Shown here: piece by piece, positions 61,177 to 64,000 of the stretch
Layout: each line of letters starts with the position of its first letter
Position numbering within the stretch: the stretch's first letter is position 1
Origin: LMUY01 sp964242215
GTDB taxonomy: Bacteria; Pseudomonadota; Alphaproteobacteria; Acetobacterales; Acetobacteraceae
Length of the DNA stretch: 64,000 bases
Assembly: GCA_964242215.1 (NCBI GenBank)
Contig: CAXTCJ010000014.1
Coordinates: 7,706-71,705, forward strand
Direction of reading: 5' to 3'
The notes under the pieces: generated by a model
The model's database searches: none
Seen by the model: only the letters and a program-made list of their open reading frames with translations
What the model was told of the DNA's origin: nothing
Made by a program: the position numbers and the translations under genes

Positions 61177-61212
61177 AGAAACACGCATCGCCAAGCACAA
61201 AATGCAAGCGGT

Positions 61213-61767
61213 TCAGCCCGGCAGCATGACCGTGTCGATGACGTGGATCACGCCGTTGGACTGATACACGTCGGCGATCGTTACGTGGCCCACGTCGCCC
61301 TTCTCATCGGTCAACGTGATTCCCTTGCCGGCCATCTTTGCCACCAGCGTGCCGCCCGAGACCGTCTTCAGCGAGGCCGAACCATGGCCCGCCTTGATCA
61401 TCTTCATCAGCTCTTCCGCTGTGATCCGGCCCGCGACGACGTGGTAGGTCAGGATCTTGGTCAGCGTCGCCTTGTTCTCGGGCTTGACCAACGTGTCCAC
61501 CGTGCCAGCGGGCAAAGCGGCGAACGCCTCGTTGGTCGGCGCGAATACGGTGAACGGGCCCTTGCTCTTGAGCGTGTCGACCAAACCAGCGGCCTTTACA
61601 GCGGCGACAAGCGTCGTGTGATCCTTGGAGTTGACGGCGTTGTCCACGATGTCCTTGCTCGGGTACATCGCAGCACCACCGACCATCGGATCAGTCACCG
61701 CAAAAGCGGGCAACGCTACCGTCGCAAGGCCGAGGGCGATCAAGCCAGCACGCATGTTGATAAGCAT
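61213..61767 (-). CDS. Secreted fasciclin (FAS1) domain protein
   Basis: 184 residues. Signal peptide AGLIALGLATVALPAFA cleaved before VTDP. The single FAS1 domain has the H1 and H2 motifs: TVFAPTNEAFAALPAGTVDTL, and YQSNGVIHVIDTVMLP at the end. FAS1 proteins mediate adhesion or matrix contacts; in bacteria their partner is usually unknown. ATG at 61767; an alternative start at the second methionine is possible. Converges on the oxidoreductase gene. Confidence 0.92.
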   Translation of the reverse strand: MLINMRAGLIALGLATVALPAFAVTDPMVGGAAMYPSKDIVDNAVNSKDHTTLVAAVKAAGLVDTLKSKGPFTVFAPTNEAFAALPAGTVDTLVKPENKATLTKILTYHVVAGRITAEELMKMIKAGHGSASLKTVSGGTLVAKMAGKGITLTDEKGDVGHVTIADVYQSNGVIHVIDTVMLPG

Positions 61768-62008
61768 GGTGGAACCTCATTCATCAGGGTTTATCGAGTG
61801 AGCCGAAAAGCAATCGCCGAGGCACGAGCTTCCCTTCACCCCATCCATCCCGCATCGAGCAGGTTGAATGTGGAAAGCGTGGGCATACCGACGAGCTAGC
61901 AATTGAGATACGGCGGTCCGCAGTTTTGGATGCAAGCGCCGATGAGAATCGGAGTTCGGAGGAACCTATTTCACCGCAGGGGCGACGGCGTGCGCCCGCC
62001 GGGTCTGG

Positions 62009-63730
62009 TCAGACAGCTTCGCCGTACTGCGCCGCGTGCAGCCGCCCATAGACGCCACCCGCTGCCAGCAACTCGGTATGCCGGCCCTGCTCCGCGAGAC
62101 CCGAGCGGTCCACCACCACGATACGGTCGGCGTTTCGGATCGTGGCCAGCCGGTGCGCAATCACCAGCGTGGTCCGCCCTGCCGATAGATCGGCCAAGGC
62201 GCGCTGCACAGCCCGCTCGGTTTCGGTGTCCAACGCGCTGGTCGCTTCGTCCAGGATCAGGATCGGCGGATTCTTCAGGAACATGCGCGCGATCGCCAGG
62301 CGCTGCTTCTGGCCCCCCGACAGCTTGACCCCGCGCTCCCCCACGACGGTGTCCAAACCGTCCGGCAACGCCGCAATCACCTCGGCCAATTGCGCGCGAC
62401 GGGCGGCCTCGACGATGTCGTCCTCCGGCGCACCGAGGCGGCCATAGGCGATGTTTTCCCGCACCGTGCCGCCGAACAGGAATACGTCCTGCTGCACGAT
62501 GCCGATCTGGCTGCGCAAGGATGCCAGCGTCATGCCGCGGATATCCTGGCCGTCGATGGTGATGCGCCCCGCCGAGGCGTCGTAGAAGCGCGGCAGCAGC
62601 GAGCACAGCGTGGTCTTGCCCGCACCCGACGGGCCGACGAAGGCGATGGTCTCACCGGCCGTGATGGACAGGTGGATGTCGTTCAGCACGGTTCGCCCGT
62701 CGCCATAACCGAAGGTCACGCCCTCGAACCGAATGTCGCCGCGGAGCGGGCCGGCGGCGGTGGCGCCGGGCCGGTCGACGATGTCCGCCTCGGTCGCCAG
62801 CAGCTCGGTGTAGCGGCGGAACCCGGCGATGCCCTTGGGGTAGGTCTCCAGCACGCCGTTGATCTTGTCGACCGGGCGCAGGAACACGCCGACCAGCAGC
62901 AGGAACGACACGAAGCCGCCCTCCGACAACTGGCCATGCAGCACGAACCAGGTGCCGGCGACCATCACCACCATCTGCGTCAGCCGCATGCCGAGATAGG
63001 TGATGGACGAGGACGCCGCCATCAGCCGGTAGGCCTGCAGCTTGGTGGTGCGATACTGCGCATTGTCCACGGCGAACAGCCGGCGCTCGTGTTCCTCGTT
63101 GGCGAAGGCCTGCACGACGCGCATGCCGCCGACGTTCTCCTCGATGCGAGCGTTGAAGGCGCCGACCTGGCGGAACAGCGCCCGGAAGTTCTGCGTCATC
63201 CGGTTGCCGTAACGAGACGAGACGATGGTAACGATCGGGGTAAGGATCGTGGTCAGCAGCGCCAGGCGCCAGTTGACCGTGAACATCAGCGCGAAGGCGC
63301 CGACGAAGGTCATGATGGCGATGAACAGGTCTTCCGGGCCGTGATGCGCCACCTCCCCCACATCCTCGAGGTCCTTGGTGACGTGGGTGATCAGGTTGCC
63401 AGTCTTGCTGTTGTCGTAGAACGAGAACGACAGCTTCTGCAGATGGTCGAACGCCCGGCGGCGCATCTCCGTCTCGATGTTGATGCCGAGCAGGTGGCCC
63501 CAATACACCACGACTGCCGTCAACCCGGTGTTCGCGAGATAGACTGCCAATAGCACGGTGGAGGCGATCAGGATCAGACCCCAGTCGCGGCTCGGCAGCA
63601 GCTGATCCACGAAGCCGCGAATTGCCATCGGGAAGCCGAGCTCGAGCAGCCCCGAGATCACGGCACAGCCGAAATCGAGCGCGAACAGCCGGCGATGCGG
63701 GCGGTAATAGGCGAAGAACTGGCTCAGCAT
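62009..63730 (-). CDS. ABC transporter, fused permease/ATPase (MsbA/LmrA-type exporter)
   Basis: 573-residue half-transporter that should work as a homodimer. Six membrane segments (about 1-300) with the coupling region RRAFDHLQKLSFSFYDNSKTG; ATPase with Walker A FVGPSGAGKTTLCSLLP, Q-loop GIVQQDVFLFGGTV, signature KLSGGQKQRLAIARM, Walker B ILILDEATSALD and H-loop VIAHRLATI. The cargo (lipid, peptide or drug) cannot be read. The ATG at 63730 matches the family start; the reading upstream to 63973 runs through a repeat and is not coding. No partner gene seen. Confidence 0.92.
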   Translation of the reverse strand: MLSQFFAYYRPHRRLFALDFGCAVISGLLELGFPMAIRGFVDQLLPSRDWGLILIASTVLLAVYLANTGLTAVVVYWGHLLGINIETEMRRRAFDHLQKLSFSFYDNSKTGNLITHVTKDLEDVGEVAHHGPEDLFIAIMTFVGAFALMFTVNWRLALLTTILTPIVTIVSSRYGNRMTQNFRALFRQVGAFNARIEENVGGMRVVQAFANEEHERRLFAVDNAQYRTTKLQAYRLMAASSSITYLGMRLTQMVVMVAGTWFVLHGQLSEGGFVSFLLLVGVFLRPVDKINGVLETYPKGIAGFRRYTELLATEADIVDRPGATAAGPLRGDIRFEGVTFGYGDGRTVLNDIHLSITAGETIAFVGPSGAGKTTLCSLLPRFYDASAGRITIDGQDIRGMTLASLRSQIGIVQQDVFLFGGTVRENIAYGRLGAPEDDIVEAARRAQLAEVIAALPDGLDTVVGERGVKLSGGQKQRLAIARMFLKNPPILILDEATSALDTETERAVQRALADLSAGRTTLVIAHRLATIRNADRIVVVDRSGLAEQGRHTELLAAGGVYGRLHAAQYGEAV

Positions 63731-63835
63731 GGTTGACACATAGCCTGAGCCGGCTGTTGGCCCAAGCGAGCAGGCGCTCTGCTGGTTTCTGCGCCACTGC
63801 TGTCCGGCTCGCCACACCCCCTGTCGCCAGAGTTT

Positions 63836-63979
63836 ACCGTCATGCCAGGGCTTGACCCTGGTATCCACGGGGTTCCGCCGCCGCCGTCCACGCCGTGTTG
63901 CATGCGACAGTGCCAAGCACTCGTCTGACGTCATGAGCCCAACCGCGTGGATACCAGGGTCAAGCCCTGGCATGACGGT
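63836..63979. repeat. REP-like inverted pair, 34-bp perfect arms
   Basis: Arms at 63836-63869 and 63946-63979 are exact reverse complements separated by 76 nt. Each arm contains its own small hairpin CCAGGG-CTTGA-CCCTGG. Related CGTCATGCCAGGG-type sequences are common between alphaproteobacterial genes. It lies upstream of the ABC exporter start; no gene is seen from 63731 to the window edge. Confidence 0.85.
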
Positions 63980-64000
63980 GTGTTTACTTCCGACGCGGCA

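Overview
The window reads as chromosomal DNA of a high-GC alphaproteobacterium, most likely an Acetobacteraceae member (inference). Support comes from the gene families, from the pentose phosphate operon with a fused transaldolase/glucose-6-phosphate isomerase (known from acetic acid bacteria), from hisG-hisD-infA-maf-rnase G-yacG followed by tRNA-Phe, and from REP-like repeats common in alphaproteobacteria. Almost all of it is dense, ordinary chromosome with 4-nt ATGA/GTGA/TTGA gene overlaps. One gene, at 15240-16901, is clearly foreign in base composition.

Layout. 1-6350: a partial glpD, a Pit phosphate transporter, a CoA ligase, an orphan NMT1-like binding protein and recO. 6350-15100: DUF1272 and DoxX genes with overlapping start codons, a membrane protein of unknown function, parC, a fatty-acyl-CoA ligase, a PncC/CinA-type protein, a Tat-exported oxalate-decarboxylase-like bicupin and an unknown protein. 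15100-17000: an AT-rich island carrying a single reverse transcriptase of the unknown-group/Abi type, the best candidate for an undescribed (probably anti-phage) system. 17000-24000: an SDR, an SH3 lipoprotein, two FAD enzymes and a three-gene two-component operon. 24000-35280: a nine-gene operon tkt, tal-pgi, gnd, zwf, two HAD phosphatases, pgl, rpiA, gntK. It covers the oxidative and most of the non-oxidative pentose phosphate pathway plus gluconate entry; rpe is not in it.

35290-50500: groES-groEL (GroEL without a GGM tail) behind a 43-residue lysine-rich protein, a prolyl oligopeptidase, a CorC/HlyC transporter, DUF3429, an M81 peptidase, a peptide-binding protein, a deacetylase-family enzyme, YifB, a diguanylate cyclase and a creatininase. 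50500-54500: an outer membrane efflux lipoprotein and a divergent TetR regulator with a clear operator between them, then an M20 dipeptidase. 54500-59400: a small repeat lipoprotein, hisG-hisD, infA, maf, RNase G, yacG, tRNA-Phe. 59400-64000: a disulfide oxidoreductase, a fasciclin protein and an ABC exporter, ending in a large inverted repeat.

Dispersed structure: three copies of a roughly 130-bp multi-hairpin element (12820, 50553, 54507) with a solo hairpin at 61153, and two REP-like inverted pairs (17738, 63836). Start codons are unusual: six genes appear to use TTG, one probably ATA, and maf needs a CTG or ATT start. No CRISPR array, insertion sequence, integrase, rRNA or replication origin was seen.
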